Shown here: one piece after another, positions 26,634 through 35,620 of the stretch
Layout of the letters: each line of letters starts with the position of its first letter
Position numbering within the stretch: position 1 is the first letter of the stretch
Assembly: GCA_965221405.1 (NCBI GenBank)
Contig: CBDCSE010000002.1
Location: forward strand, 1,426,001 to 1,490,000
Reading direction: 5' to 3'
DNA length: 64,000 nt
DNA from: JAPOUP01 sp965221405
GTDB taxonomy: Bacteria; Pseudomonadota; Alphaproteobacteria; Rhodobacterales; Rhodobacteraceae
Position numbers and translations under genes: made by a program
The notes under the pieces: model-generated
Databases searched by the model: none
Told to the model about the DNA's origin: nothing
The model's input: the letters and a program-made list of their open reading frames with translations, nothing else

Positions 26634-27227
26634 ATGAACAGGATGAGCACGGCACTGAGGGCGGAGCGGACGGCGACCTATCAGGACGTGCTTGACGCGC
26701 CGCCCCATCTGGTGGCGGAGGTGCTCGCGGGGACGCTCCACACCCAGCCAAGACCCGCATCGCGCCATGCGCGGGCGAGTTCCGGGATCGGGGCCAGGAT
26801 CGGCCCGCCGTTCGACTACGGTGACGACGGCCCCGGCGGCTGGTGGATCGTATTCGAGCCGGAGCTGCATCTGGGTGCCGACATCGTGGTGCCGGACCTG
26901 GCGGGGTGGCGGCGCGAAACGATGCCCGTGTACCCGGACGCGGCCTATTTCGGGACCGCGCCGGACTGGGTGTGCGAGGTGCTCTCGCCCTCGACCCGGC
27001 GCATCGACCGCAACGAGAAGCGCGCCATCTACGCCCGCGAGGGCGTGCCGCATCTCTGGTTCGTCGACCCGGACGCGCGGACGCTGGAGGTTTTCGGGCT
27101 GCACGGGCGGCAGTGGCTGCCGCTGGCGACGCTGGCCGATGACGCCGAGGTGTCGCAGCCGCCGTTCGACGCGATCAGCTTCCCGCTGGACGCGCTCTGG
27201 CCGGAAGAGGCGGGCCGTCGCGGATAG
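26634..27227 (+). CDS. Uma2-family (DUF820) putative nuclease
   Basis: This 197-residue protein belongs to the Uma2/DUF820 group of PD-(D/E)XK-like proteins. Visible features are FEPELHLGADIVVPDLAGWR (the glutamate and aspartate of the active site, residues 82-102), then WVCEVLSPSTRRIDRNEKRA (glutamate and lysine, residues 120-140), and IYAREGVPHLWFVDPDARTL. The family is widespread, often in multiple copies, and its physiological role is not established. A GGAGG site precedes ATG 26634; an in-frame ATG nine bases later is equally possible. It lies among broken genes, but itself appears intact. Confidence 0.85.
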   Translation: MNRMSTALRAERTATYQDVLDAPPHLVAEVLAGTLHTQPRPASRHARASSGIGARIGPPFDYGDDGPGGWWIVFEPELHLGADIVVPDLAGWRRETMPVYPDAAYFGTAPDWVCEVLSPSTRRIDRNEKRAIYAREGVPHLWFVDPDARTLEVFGLHGRQWLPLATLADDAEVSQPPFDAISFPLDALWPEEAGRRG

Positions 27228-27304
27228 GATCGGGCGGATGGCAACGGAAAGGGAGGCGCAAACTTCTTGACCATTCTACGATTGGCCACTGGTTCGGGGC
27301 TGGC

Positions 27305-27863
27305 CTATGGGTTCACGGGCTCCCAGAACAGATATAGGAGCGTTACCGGCTGGTCGCGGAAGGCATGAGCCAAGCCGACCGCGTGCTTGATCAGTTGCGC
27401 CGCATCCAACCAGACGTAGTTGTCCGGCCGTTCACTCAGTCGAAGCCTTTCGGAGAAATACCCATGTTCCTGCCACGCATCCTCGATCCTCCTGTAAGCG
27501 GGCCGGAACTCCGCTTGGGGTTGTGACAAGTGTTCCATCAGTTTGGATTCGATGCCAACACCCTATCCGGGCCCGCCAGCAGGACATCGAGGTCGAAGTT
27601 GTGACACCAAGGCCGGTGGGGCATTTCCGCTCGAAACGCAGCGTGCGGAAACGGATGCCGCCCGGAAGCATCAGGTCATCGAGCCACCGTTGAAAAGGAG
27701 TGAAGCGGTTTACGGCGAGGCTCGGTGACGAATGGACCGCGAGGAACTCGCCCCGGAGCACGTTCCCGTCATCTGCCGTGAACTCCTCTGGCAGGAGAGT
27801 GTCGCGGATGTCTCCCGCATAGTCCCCTCTCGTCAGGAACGCATCTGGGTCGCAGGAAAACAC
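27305..27863 (-). pseudogene. PD-(D/E)XK-type nuclease (PGN_0703-like), frameshifted
   Basis: The N-terminal piece (27863 downwards) reads CDPDAFLTRGDYAGDIRDTL and NRFTPFQRWLDDLMLPGG. A frame change near 27600 leads, through a mixed region, to a C-terminal piece ending RLSERPDNYVWLDAAQLIKH and QPVTLLYLFWEPVNP. The ending LLYL(F/Y)WEP is what I recall from the PGN_0703 family of putative restriction endonucleases. Two frames are needed, so the gene is broken. The family assignment is from memory of motifs and is moderate. Confidence 0.5.
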
Positions 27864-27897
27864 CTTCCGGAGAGCGGTTCTGGAATGATTGGGCGGC

Positions 27898-28851
27898 TCA
27901 TGCGGACGGGCGGGAACGTGGGGCGGCCAGGCCGGTCATCTCACGGGAAAGATCGAGTAGCTTGGAGACCTTCGCGTCGTCCAGCGCCTCGGGGTTCGGG
28001 TCGTGCGTCACGTCCTCGTGGATGTACCTCCCGGACACGCGGTCATACCTTCCGTCGAGCGCCGCCGCCACGATGCGCTCGCCGCCGACCCAGGTCGGAG
28101 CGGCGAGACGGCCGAACAGGGTGACGAAGACCCTCTCCGGGCCCCGTGCATCGCGCGTAAGGCCGCTTTTGATGTAGCCGGGATTCAGGCAGTTTACGGT
28201 GACGCCGCTGCCCTCCAGCCTCGCGGCAAGGTCACGCGAATGCATGACCATGCAGAGCTTGGCCTGGGCATACGCCGCCAGAAGCGACCACTTCCTCTCA
28301 CGGTGCAGGTCGCCGAAGTCCAGCCGCCCCAGTTTGTGCGTCGCGGACGTCACATTGACGATCCGCGCCGTAGGCGCCGCCCTGACCCGATCGAGCAGGA
28401 GCTCGGTCAGCAGGAAGGGCCCCAGATAGTTCACCGCGAAGTTCATCTCATAGCCCTCGGGCGTAAGCCTGCGCTTGGTCACGTTCGCCCCCGCGCAGTT
28501 GATCAGGAGATCGATCCACCCGCCCCGCCCCAGAATGTCCGAGGCTGCCCCACGCACGCTGTCCAAGGATCCGAGATCGCACCCGACAACCGTCAACCGC
28601 CCGCCGTGGCCCGCCTCCTCCAGCTCGGAGGCAACGCGCCGCGTCTTGGCCATGTTCCGGCCCAGGATAAGGATGTCCGCGCCCATGGACGCGAGCCGTT
28701 CGACCGCCACGCGCCCCATGCCGTCTGTGCCTCCGGTGAAGACGACCGTCCTGCCCGTCAGATCTCGGTCGGGGACCGTTGCGGTCGACCTACGCGGGAA
28801 AAAGGTGTCGATCCATAAATGTCCGGTAGGCCGTTTCATGGGAAACCTCAT
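27898..28851 (-). CDS. Short-chain dehydrogenase/reductase (retinol dehydrogenase-like)
   Basis: A Rossmann-fold SDR of about 317 residues. NAD(P) binding is seen in TVVFTGGTDGMGRVAVERLA near residue 33. The catalytic set is complete: NCAGANV near 112, the serine in NVTSATHK, and YAQAKLCMVMHSRDLA, giving Y-x-x-x-K. The substrate loop CLNPGYIKSGLTRD follows. Length and motif order resemble the retinol dehydrogenase/WWOX-like SDRs. The start at 28851 gives MRFPMKRP; a second start at 28839 is possible, while the longest frame from 29001 adds a disordered leader without support. It stands alone between nuclease debris and the acyl-CoA ligase operon on the other strand. Confidence 0.88.
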   Translation of the reverse strand: MRFPMKRPTGHLWIDTFFPRRSTATVPDRDLTGRTVVFTGGTDGMGRVAVERLASMGADILILGRNMAKTRRVASELEEAGHGGRLTVVGCDLGSLDSVRGAASDILGRGGWIDLLINCAGANVTKRRLTPEGYEMNFAVNYLGPFLLTELLLDRVRAAPTARIVNVTSATHKLGRLDFGDLHRERKWSLLAAYAQAKLCMVMHSRDLAARLEGSGVTVNCLNPGYIKSGLTRDARGPERVFVTLFGRLAAPTWVGGERIVAAALDGRYDRVSGRYIHEDVTHDPNPEALDDAKVSKLLDLSREMTGLAAPRSRPSA

Positions 28852-29360
28852 GTGAGCCGGCATGGCGTGCGCCGCGTTCCGGACAGCCGCGACAGTAGAG
28901 CATCCCGCCGAACTGTCAACATCGCCGGAGCCTGATTTATCCAACGCGCCGTCAATCCCGTCTTTACGGGTGCCTACGCGGGTCACGGATGCCCCTTCCA
29001 TACAAAGATCCTGCGGGACAGCCCCAACGTCGGTAACATCGCGGCGTCACCGTCCGTTTCCGCTGATTTTTATGGGAGACCGCCGACATTTCACGGTTCA
29101 CTCGGGTTTCGTTTCAGCAACCGAGCAGGGTATGCCATACCGGCCACCGGCGGTGGAACCCGAGCGGGAAGCGTCACGCTTCCCATCCGCATCAGATCAC
29201 CAGCTGACAACATCCGCCGTCATCTTCCCGAAGATCGCAAACCACGATTCGACGGCCGGGGAAACCGGGCAAATGTCGTCATGCCAGTTGACCTGGATGC
29301 CGCAAGCTGTTCCATTACTTTGGGTTGGAAGCCGGAACCAGCGTCATCCGGGAGAGCGCT
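28852..29360. other. Divergent intergenic region
   Basis: About 510 bases between the SDR (leftward) and the acyl-CoA ligase (rightward). No gene is supported. It must hold the two divergent promoters; none could be assigned confidently. A GGGAGAG ribosome site ends it, just before ATG 29361. Confidence 0.5.
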
Positions 29361-31328
29361 ATGCCACGAGAAGATGTTCAGAAAACCGCGATGAATTCCA
29401 TTCCAGCGCTTCTGGTGCGCAACGCGCGCGAATATGGTGCGAGGCCGGCATATCGCGAGAAGGAATTCGGGATCTGGCAGACCTGGACCTGGGCCGAAGC
29501 CGCCGAGGAAATCCGTGCCATCGCGCTGGGATTCCTTAATCTCGGGGTCGAGCGTGGCGACCATATCGCTATTATCGGTCGGAACCGTCCGGCACACTAC
29601 ATGGCGATGGTAGCGGCACAGATGGTTCGGGCCGTTCCTGTACCACTATACCAGGACGCGGTCTCGGACGAGATGGCATACGTACTGGACCACAGTGGCG
29701 CCCGGCTGGTGGTATGCGGTGACCAAGAACAGGTTGACAAGGTAATAGAGGTGCAGCGGCAGGTCGGCGACATTGAGCAGGTAATCTACATTGACAGACG
29801 CGGCCTGCGAAAATACGACCACTCGCATCTGAACGCGCTTGACGACATAATCGCCGAGGGCCGTGCAAGCCATTACAGATTCGATGGCGAACTCGATGAG
29901 CGGATTTCTGAACTCGGCTTCGATGACACCTGCGTGATGCTCTATACGTCAGGCACGACAGGAAGACCCAAGGGCGTAGTGCTGTCAAACCGGAACATCA
30001 TCGAGGCATCTAAATCGTCATCGGAATTCGACCGGCTTCGGCAGGGAGAGCAGGTTCTGGCCTATCTTCCAATGGCGTGGGTCGGAGATTTCATATTCTC
30101 CGTGGGTCAGGCATATTGGAACGGCTTCTGTGTAAATTGTCCGGAGCGCGCGGGAACCATGCATGAAAACCTGCATGAGATCGGTCCAACATATTTTTTC
30201 GCGCCCCCAAGGTATTTCGAGGAACGCATCACTGCCATAACGATCCGCATGGAGGATGCGGGAAATGTCAAGAAATGGCTCTACAGGACTTTCATGGCCA
30301 TAGCCAGGCAGGTGGGACCGAAGCGGCTTGACGGAAAGCCAATGTGGATATGGGACAGGTTCAGGTACTGGTTGGGCGATATACTTGTCTACGGTCCGAT
30401 CCGCAGTCTCGAGGGTATGTCGAAAGTGAGGGTTGCCTATACCGCGGGCGAGGCTATCGGACCGGAGATTTTCGAATTCTGGCGATCACTGGGCATCAAT
30501 CTCAAACAGCTCTATGGCCAGACCGAAGCGAGTGTGTTCATTACCCAACAGCCGGACAGTGAGGTCCGCGTCGACACGGTGGGTATACCGTCGCCCGGTG
30601 TCGAGATCCGGATTGATGACAGCGGCGAGGTACTCTACCGCTCACCCGGTACATTCGTCGAGTATTTCAGGAATCCGGATGCGACCGCTGGTACCCGGAA
30701 TCCTGATGGCTGGGTTGCCACAGGCGACGCGGGCTTCATAGAACGGGATACCGGTCATCTTCGCATCATTGACAGGGCGAAGGACGTCACCCGGATGTCT
30801 GGTGGAGAGATGTTCGCGCCGAAATATGTTGAGAACAAACTCAAGTTCTACCCAAACATATTGGAAGCCGTCGTGTTCGGAGCCGCGCGGGATCGATGCT
30901 GTGCATTCATCAACATCGATCTCACTGCTGTCGGAAGCTGGGCCGAACGTAACGGCATAGCCTACGCCTCCTACCAGGAGCTTGCCGGAAACCCAGAGGT
31001 CTACGCCATGGTTCAGGGACACATAGAGGAAGTGAACCGGACCATCGCTCAGGATGAAATGCTGTCAGGCTGCCAGATCCACCGATTCCTGATTCTGCAT
31101 AAGGAACTCGATGCTGACGATGGGGAACTTACCCGGACCAGAAAGGTGCGCCGGGCGATCATTGGAGAGAAATACCGGGATCTCGTGGATGCGCTTTACG
31201 ACGACTCCAGCGAGATCCACACGGAAACCGAGGTCACCTATGAGGACGGACGTAAGGGCAGGATATCCGCTACCCTGGAAATCCGGGACGCCGCTATTGT
31301 TGGAAGTGCCGGAAGAAAAGCGGCGTGA
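29361..31328 (+). CDS. Long-chain acyl-CoA synthetase (AMP-binding)
   Basis: An adenylate-forming enzyme of 655 residues. The nucleotide motif LYTSGTTGRPKGVVLSNRN lies near residue 195, the acyl-CoA synthetase AYTAGEAIGPEIFEFW and LYGQTEAS motifs in the middle, and GWVATGDAGFIERD with DRAKDVTRMSGGEMFAPKYV towards the end. Length and motif spacing fit FadD15/FAA1-type long-chain ligases. It activates a carboxylic acid to its CoA thioester in the cytoplasm. It is the first gene of a liv-type ABC cassette, an arrangement common in alphaproteobacteria, where the transporter is thought to import a carboxylate that this enzyme activates. That link is inference from the neighbourhood. Confidence 0.93.
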   Translation: MPREDVQKTAMNSIPALLVRNAREYGARPAYREKEFGIWQTWTWAEAAEEIRAIALGFLNLGVERGDHIAIIGRNRPAHYMAMVAAQMVRAVPVPLYQDAVSDEMAYVLDHSGARLVVCGDQEQVDKVIEVQRQVGDIEQVIYIDRRGLRKYDHSHLNALDDIIAEGRASHYRFDGELDERISELGFDDTCVMLYTSGTTGRPKGVVLSNRNIIEASKSSSEFDRLRQGEQVLAYLPMAWVGDFIFSVGQAYWNGFCVNCPERAGTMHENLHEIGPTYFFAPPRYFEERITAITIRMEDAGNVKKWLYRTFMAIARQVGPKRLDGKPMWIWDRFRYWLGDILVYGPIRSLEGMSKVRVAYTAGEAIGPEIFEFWRSLGINLKQLYGQTEASVFITQQPDSEVRVDTVGIPSPGVEIRIDDSGEVLYRSPGTFVEYFRNPDATAGTRNPDGWVATGDAGFIERDTGHLRIIDRAKDVTRMSGGEMFAPKYVENKLKFYPNILEAVVFGAARDRCCAFINIDLTAVGSWAERNGIAYASYQELAGNPEVYAMVQGHIEEVNRTIAQDEMLSGCQIHRFLILHKELDADDGELTRTRKVRRAIIGEKYRDLVDALYDDSSEIHTETEVTYEDGRKGRISATLEIRDAAIVGSAGRKAA

Positions 31329-31408
31329 TTCCATGAGATCGATGCGTGAACGCTTCGTTCATCTAGCGGACGATAACCGTGGCGGGGCGGAAACAGCAGA
31401 GCACCTTT

Positions 31409-32227
31409 ATGCACGATACCGATGAGAGACATGTGACAGCGGACGGACGAACCATTGGCGGCCCGTTGATGGAAATCAAGGATATTACCCTTCGCTTCGG
31501 TGGAATCACCGCGATCCAGAGCCTGTCTTTCGACATCCGCGAGGGTGAAATCCGTGCGATCATAGGCCCTAACGGGGCGGGTAAATCGTCGATTCTGAAT
31601 GTGATCTCGGGGTTCTATCATCCACAGGAGGGTGAAATCCGGTTCCGGGGGAAGCTTCGTCCCTCCCTCAAACCATATCAGGTCGCGAGACAGGGTGTTG
31701 CAAGGACATTTCAGAACATAGCCCTGTTCGAAGGCATGAAAGTCCTTGACAACATCATGACGGGACGTCTGACACATATGCGCACGGGTATGGCCGCGCA
31801 GGCGCTCTGGTACGGCAAGGCGGAGCGGGAGGAAATCCAGAACCGTGAAAAGGTCGAGAAGATCATCGATTTTCTGGAGATCCAGCATATCCGAAAAACC
31901 CAGGTCAGGCGGCTACCCTACGGCCTGAAGAAGCGGGTGGAACTCGCCCGAGCGCTGGCGGCCGAACCGAAGCTTCTGCTGCTGGACGAACCCACCGCCG
32001 GCATGAACGTCGAGGAGAAGGAGGACATGAGCCGGTTCATCCTTGACGTAAATGATGAGTTTGGAACGACGATCGCTCTGATCGAGCACGACATGGGCGT
32101 GGTGATGGATCTCTCCGACCGGATAATGGTGATGGATTACGGCAGGAAGATAGGGGACGGAACACCGAAACAGGTACGAGAAAATCAGGACGTGATTGAC
32201 GCGTATCTGGGCGTTCCCCATGATTGA
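31409..32227 (+). CDS. livG: Branched-chain-amino-acid-type ABC transporter, ATPase LivG
   Basis: ATP-hydrolysing subunit of the HAAT-type ABC importer on the inner face of the membrane. Walker A is GPNGAGKSS near residue 50, the Q-loop region is GVARTFQNIALF, and the signature region is RLPYGLKKRVELARAL, the LivG variant of the LSGGQ motif. Walker B is LLLLDEPTAGMN, and the H-loop is ALIEHDMGVVM. The C-terminus (VIDAYLGVPHD) is typical of LivG. The start at 31409 was preferred over a GTG at 31379 because the extra ten residues are not family-like. Tight spacing to the ligase upstream and the permease downstream indicates one operon. Confidence 0.92.
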   Translation: MHDTDERHVTADGRTIGGPLMEIKDITLRFGGITAIQSLSFDIREGEIRAIIGPNGAGKSSILNVISGFYHPQEGEIRFRGKLRPSLKPYQVARQGVARTFQNIALFEGMKVLDNIMTGRLTHMRTGMAAQALWYGKAEREEIQNREKVEKIIDFLEIQHIRKTQVRRLPYGLKKRVELARALAAEPKLLLLDEPTAGMNVEEKEDMSRFILDVNDEFGTTIALIEHDMGVVMDLSDRIMVMDYGRKIGDGTPKQVRENQDVIDAYLGVPHD

Positions 32228-32277
32228 ATGAAGTCCCGCGGGCGCTTGGCACGGAAAGATGGATCTGGGATGAGATA

Positions 32278-33264
32278 ATGCCTGAACAGCTTCTGTTTGC
32301 GATTGAGGTCACCCTTAACGGCCTGATGGCCGGTGTGCTCTATGCACTTGTGGCTCTGGGCTTCGTCCTTATCTACAAGGCTTCCGGCATATTCAATTAC
32401 GCCCAAGGCGTTATGGCGCTGTTCGCCGCACTAACGCTTGTCGGTATAATGGACGGCGAGGTGCCGTTCGGGCATCTTATCAACGCCGCATTCGGAACGA
32501 ACCTGCACCATTTCGGCTGGAGCATTCCGGCCCTTCCGGCCATAGCGCTCACAATCGCGGTCATGATAGCCTTCGCCTGGGCGGTAAACCATCTGGTACT
32601 CAGGCATCTGGTGAACCAGGAGCCGATAATACTGTTCATGGCCTCCATAGGCCTCGCCTATTTCCTGGAGGGCTTCGGCGACCTGATGTGGGGCAGTGAT
32701 ATCAAGAAGCTCGATGTCGGAATTCCGCAGGGGATCAACGCCTGGATCGACACCTTGACCTTCGAGTATTTTGGGTATGGCTTTTTCATAGACAATCTCG
32801 ACATAACGGCGACACTGATCGCGATACTCCTTTTGACCGGTCTTATTCTGTTTTCGCAGTTCACGAAACAGGGGCGGGCACTCCGCGCGGTTGCTGATGA
32901 CCATCAAGCAGCGCTCTCGGTTGGCATCTCCCTGAAGTTTATCTGGGTGCTCGTGTGGTCGATCGCCGGATTCGTCGCCTTGGTCGCCGGCATCATGTGG
33001 GGCGCCAAATCGGGCGTTCAGTTCTCGCTCTCACTTATCGCTCTGAAGGCGCTCCCGGTTCTTATGCTTGGTGGTTTCACTTCGATCCACGGAGCGATCG
33101 TCGGCGGACTGATTATTGGGGTAGGTGAGAAACTCTTCGAATTCGCGGTCGGTCCTTTCGTCGGCGGGGCGACCGAGAACTGGTTCGCCTACGTACTCGC
33201 TCTCGTGTTTCTGGTGTTCCGCCCCCAAGGCCTCTTCGGCGAGAAGCTGATCGAGAGGGTGTGA
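32278..33264 (+). CDS. livH: Branched-chain-amino-acid-type ABC transporter permease LivH
   Basis: An inner-membrane permease of 328 residues with about eight hydrophobic helices, starting LNGLMAGVLYALVALGFVLI followed by YKASGIFNYAQGVMAL. Both are hallmark LivH segments. The ABC-contacting loop GRALRAVADDHQAALSVGI lies near residue 205, and GGFTSIHGAIVGGLIIGVGE near 270 is the conserved late loop. It pairs with LivM in the translocation pore. The start at 32278 (MPEQLLF) follows the LivG stop by 50 bases; a longer TTG-initiated frame overlapping livG is less likely. Confidence 0.92.
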   Translation: MPEQLLFAIEVTLNGLMAGVLYALVALGFVLIYKASGIFNYAQGVMALFAALTLVGIMDGEVPFGHLINAAFGTNLHHFGWSIPALPAIALTIAVMIAFAWAVNHLVLRHLVNQEPIILFMASIGLAYFLEGFGDLMWGSDIKKLDVGIPQGINAWIDTLTFEYFGYGFFIDNLDITATLIAILLLTGLILFSQFTKQGRALRAVADDHQAALSVGISLKFIWVLVWSIAGFVALVAGIMWGAKSGVQFSLSLIALKALPVLMLGGFTSIHGAIVGGLIIGVGEKLFEFAVGPFVGGATENWFAYVLALVFLVFRPQGLFGEKLIERV

Positions 33265-33266
33265 GC

Positions 33267-33386
33267 ATGGCAGGTCACTCGGCTGATCTCGAGCGGATCA
33301 AGCGCTGGCATAATCCGCGCGTATGGTCAGAACCCAACGTCCGGATCTCCGTTCTTGACGCTCCCGCAGGCGACTCGGCGAACTGA
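33267..33386 (+). CDS. Small ORF between livH and livM (39 aa)
   Basis: An ATG two bases after the livH stop opens a 39-residue frame (MAGHSADLERIKRWHNPRVW, then a proline-rich end) that stops just before the livM ribosome site. The spacing and the compact fit between two operon genes suggest it is translated. No membrane helix or known motif is visible. It may be a small subunit, or simply a spacer; conservation in related operons would decide. Confidence 0.4.
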   Translation: MAGHSADLERIKRWHNPRVWSEPNVRISVLDAPAGDSAN

Positions 33387-33398
33387 AGGAGACCGGGT

Positions 33399-34523
33399 AT
33401 GTTCTACCGTGAGACGGGCGACTTCAAGACAACCTATGCCGATGACGCACAAACCTTTCCGATCGCGTTTGACCGTTACTGCTATTTCTTCGTCCTCGCG
33501 GGCGCTTTTCTTGTCATTCCATTCGTCATCAACGATTACTGGGCGAATGCCGTTCTGCTGCCGTTCCTGATCTATTCCATCGCAGCGATCGGACTGAATC
33601 TCCTCACCGGCTACTGCGGCCAGGTTTCCCTTGGTACGGGCGGTTTCATGGCCGTCGGTGCCTATGCCTGCTACAAGTTCATGACCGGTATGGACATCTG
33701 GCTGATGGGTGCCGACGGGGAGTGGGTGCGCTACGCCCTTCCGCCGATCAACATATTCTTCTCGGTGATCCTAGCCGGATTCGTGACCGCTGTTGTCGGC
33801 ACGCTGTTCGGCCTTCCCTCACTTCGGATCAAGGGATTCTACCTGGCCGTGGCGACGCTGGCGGCGCAGTTCTTTCTCGTTTGGGCCTTCAACAAATGGG
33901 AATGGGCCTACAATTACTCGGCGTCGGGTCAGATCAACGCCCCTACCCGCGGTATGTTTGGAATTGACGTGGCGGGACCAGCGGCGACGGCATGGGCGGC
34001 ATACCTGTTCTGTCTTGTTTTCGTTGTCGGTGCCGCCTGGTTGGCACGGAATCTCACTCGCGGGTCCTTCGGGAGAAAATGGATGGCGATCCGCGACATG
34101 GACATCGCGGCGGAAATCATTGGCGTCAATCCGTTGGCAGCGAAACTCTCCGCTTTCGCGGTCTCGTCGTTTCTGGTCGGAGTGTCGGGTGCCTTGTTTT
34201 TCAGCGTGTATCTCGGCGCGGTCGAAGTGGGAGAGGTGTTCGGCATCCAGAAGTCATTTCTTGTGCTGTTCATGATCATAATCGGTGGTTTAGGTTCCAT
34301 ATTCGGCAGTTTCGCCGGGGCGGCTTTTCTGGTGCTTGGACCGGTCTTCCTCAAAAACCTTCTGGTCGGTGCGCTTGGTTGGCCCACAGACGTCGCCGCG
34401 CATATCGAATTTATCCTGATCGGTGCCTTGATCGTGCTTTTCCTTGTAGCTGAGCCACATGGCCTCGCTCAGTTGTGGCGCATAGCGAAAGAGAAGCTGA
34501 GACTGTGGCCATTCCCATATTAG
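33399..34523 (+). CDS. livM: Branched-chain-amino-acid-type ABC transporter permease LivM
   Basis: Second permease of the HAAT importer, 374 residues. It has a cytoplasmic N-terminus of about 30 residues and about ten hydrophobic segments. LivM hallmarks are AAIGLNLLTGYCGQVSLGTG near residue 65, LRIKGFYLAVATLAAQFFLV near 145, and the coupling loop WMAIRDMDIAAEIIGVNP near 230. The conserved GGLGSIFGSFAGAAFLVLGP lies near 300. AAGGAG stands seven bases before the ATG. The C-terminus ends in a short charged tail. The next transporter gene, livF, is displaced about 1.1 kb downstream by an accessory respiratory gene and a tRNA. Confidence 0.93.
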   Translation: MFYRETGDFKTTYADDAQTFPIAFDRYCYFFVLAGAFLVIPFVINDYWANAVLLPFLIYSIAAIGLNLLTGYCGQVSLGTGGFMAVGAYACYKFMTGMDIWLMGADGEWVRYALPPINIFFSVILAGFVTAVVGTLFGLPSLRIKGFYLAVATLAAQFFLVWAFNKWEWAYNYSASGQINAPTRGMFGIDVAGPAATAWAAYLFCLVFVVGAAWLARNLTRGSFGRKWMAIRDMDIAAEIIGVNPLAAKLSAFAVSSFLVGVSGALFFSVYLGAVEVGEVFGIQKSFLVLFMIIIGGLGSIFGSFAGAAFLVLGPVFLKNLLVGALGWPTDVAAHIEFILIGALIVLFLVAEPHGLAQLWRIAKEKLRLWPFPY

Positions 34524-34775
34524 GATCCGCAACAGTTGGATTATGTGCCTTGCGCCCGCCAACGCTATCCTTATCCTCCCGCATACCCGGCAGCGGGCGG
34601 AACTGGCTGATATGCGGTTGAGCCAGAAGGCCGTGGACTCCATTGTCCTCAGGATATAAAGGCATATCGGGATTTCGGCTAAGACCATTCCGCTTTCCGC
34701 TCCGGGGCCTTGCGCATAGGTTTGTCCTGCTGCGATACTCCGGTGTGTTTCGGGGGGTCCACACCGGGAGGGACG

Positions 34776-35087
34776 ATGGGGGCGCGCATCCACCAGCCGG
34801 CGCGGTCGGCGATGACATCGGGGGCCGGGGGGACCCGGCGCTGGGTCCTTGAGTTCGCTCCGGAGGGTGTCCGCGAGCTGGACCCGCTTATGGGCTGGAC
34901 CGGCTCGTCGGACACGCGCGCGCAGGTGCGGCTTTCCTTCGCCAGCCGGGAGGAGGCGGAGGCCTACGCCCGCGCCCGGGGCATCGACGCGGCCGTGCGC
35001 CTTCCCCGGCCCCGCGGGCCGGGCATCCGCCCGCAGGGCTACGGCGGGAACTTCGCGGCGGACCGGCGGGTCGCATGGACCCACTGA
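34776..35087 (+). CDS. NDUFS4-like complex I accessory subunit (ETC complex I subunit)
   Basis: A 103-residue protein matching the 'ETC complex I subunit' family, the bacterial homologue of mitochondrial NDUFS4. Diagnostic segments are ARIHQPARSAMTSG at the N-terminus, RRWVLEFAPEGVRELDPLMG, GSSDTRAQVRLSF, EEAEAYARARGI and the terminal GYGGNFAADRRVAWTH. It is expected on the peripheral arm of NADH:ubiquinone oxidoreductase. The family occurs in alphaproteobacteria and mitochondria, which makes it a strong lineage marker. The ATG follows GGGAGG. It is transcribed towards tRNA-Arg and has no obvious link with the surrounding transporter genes; its GC content is higher than theirs. Confidence 0.88.
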   Translation: MGARIHQPARSAMTSGAGGTRRWVLEFAPEGVRELDPLMGWTGSSDTRAQVRLSFASREEAEAYARARGIDAAVRLPRPRGPGIRPQGYGGNFAADRRVAWTH

Positions 35088-35106
35088 CGCGCACCGATGC
35101 CCAGAC

Positions 35107-35183
35107 GGCCCCTTAGCTCAACTGGATAGAGCGGCTGACTTCTAATCAGCAGGTTGAGGGTTCGAGTCCTTCAGGGGCCGCCA
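35107..35183 (+). tRNA. tRNA-Arg (anticodon TCT)
   Basis: Cloverleaf read directly: acceptor GGCCCCT pairs with AGGGGCC, D arm AGCTCAACTGGATAGAGC, anticodon stem GCTGA/TCAGC around loop CTTCTAA with anticodon TCT, T arm with GGTTCGAGTCC, discriminator G and an encoded CCA. It lies 20 bases after the NDUFS4-like gene. Confidence 0.96.
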
Positions 35184-35620
35184 TAAATCTCGCTCAATCT
35201 GGGCAAATAAACCATTGAAAAACAGGGGTTAAACAATTAATGGCGGTCCCTATTGCGTTATTCCCGGGGCCGCAAAAAGTCGTTATGGGCCTGTCGGCAT
35301 CAGTAACCACATCCCCTCTTGATCCGGGGGTTGATCGTTCGACCGCACCTTCGCGTTCCGATGAGGGAGATCACTAACGATGATCTTGACCGATTATCAG
35401 GCACCCTGTCATAATCAACCAATACGGGTCACTCGGTTAATAAATCCAAACCGCGTTCTCAAGAGGGCAAGGGTTGCAGCCTGTCTATCGGAGAACTGAG
35501 GTAGTCGGTGCATCAAGCCAATGGCCGGAAGGGATTCGAATGCCTGAACTCGCGAACACAGGGCAATCCTCCACACCGCCGCGGCACCAATCCGCCGCCG
35601 ATACAGGACAGGACTCAGGC
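35184..35620. other. Gap between tRNA-Arg and livF
   Basis: About 440 bases. It is more AT-rich than its neighbours and holds no supported gene. It probably contains the promoter for livF, because the tRNA separates livF from the rest of the operon. The livF frame itself is open back to 35474, so some of this stretch may be translated as an N-terminal extension. Confidence 0.45.
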
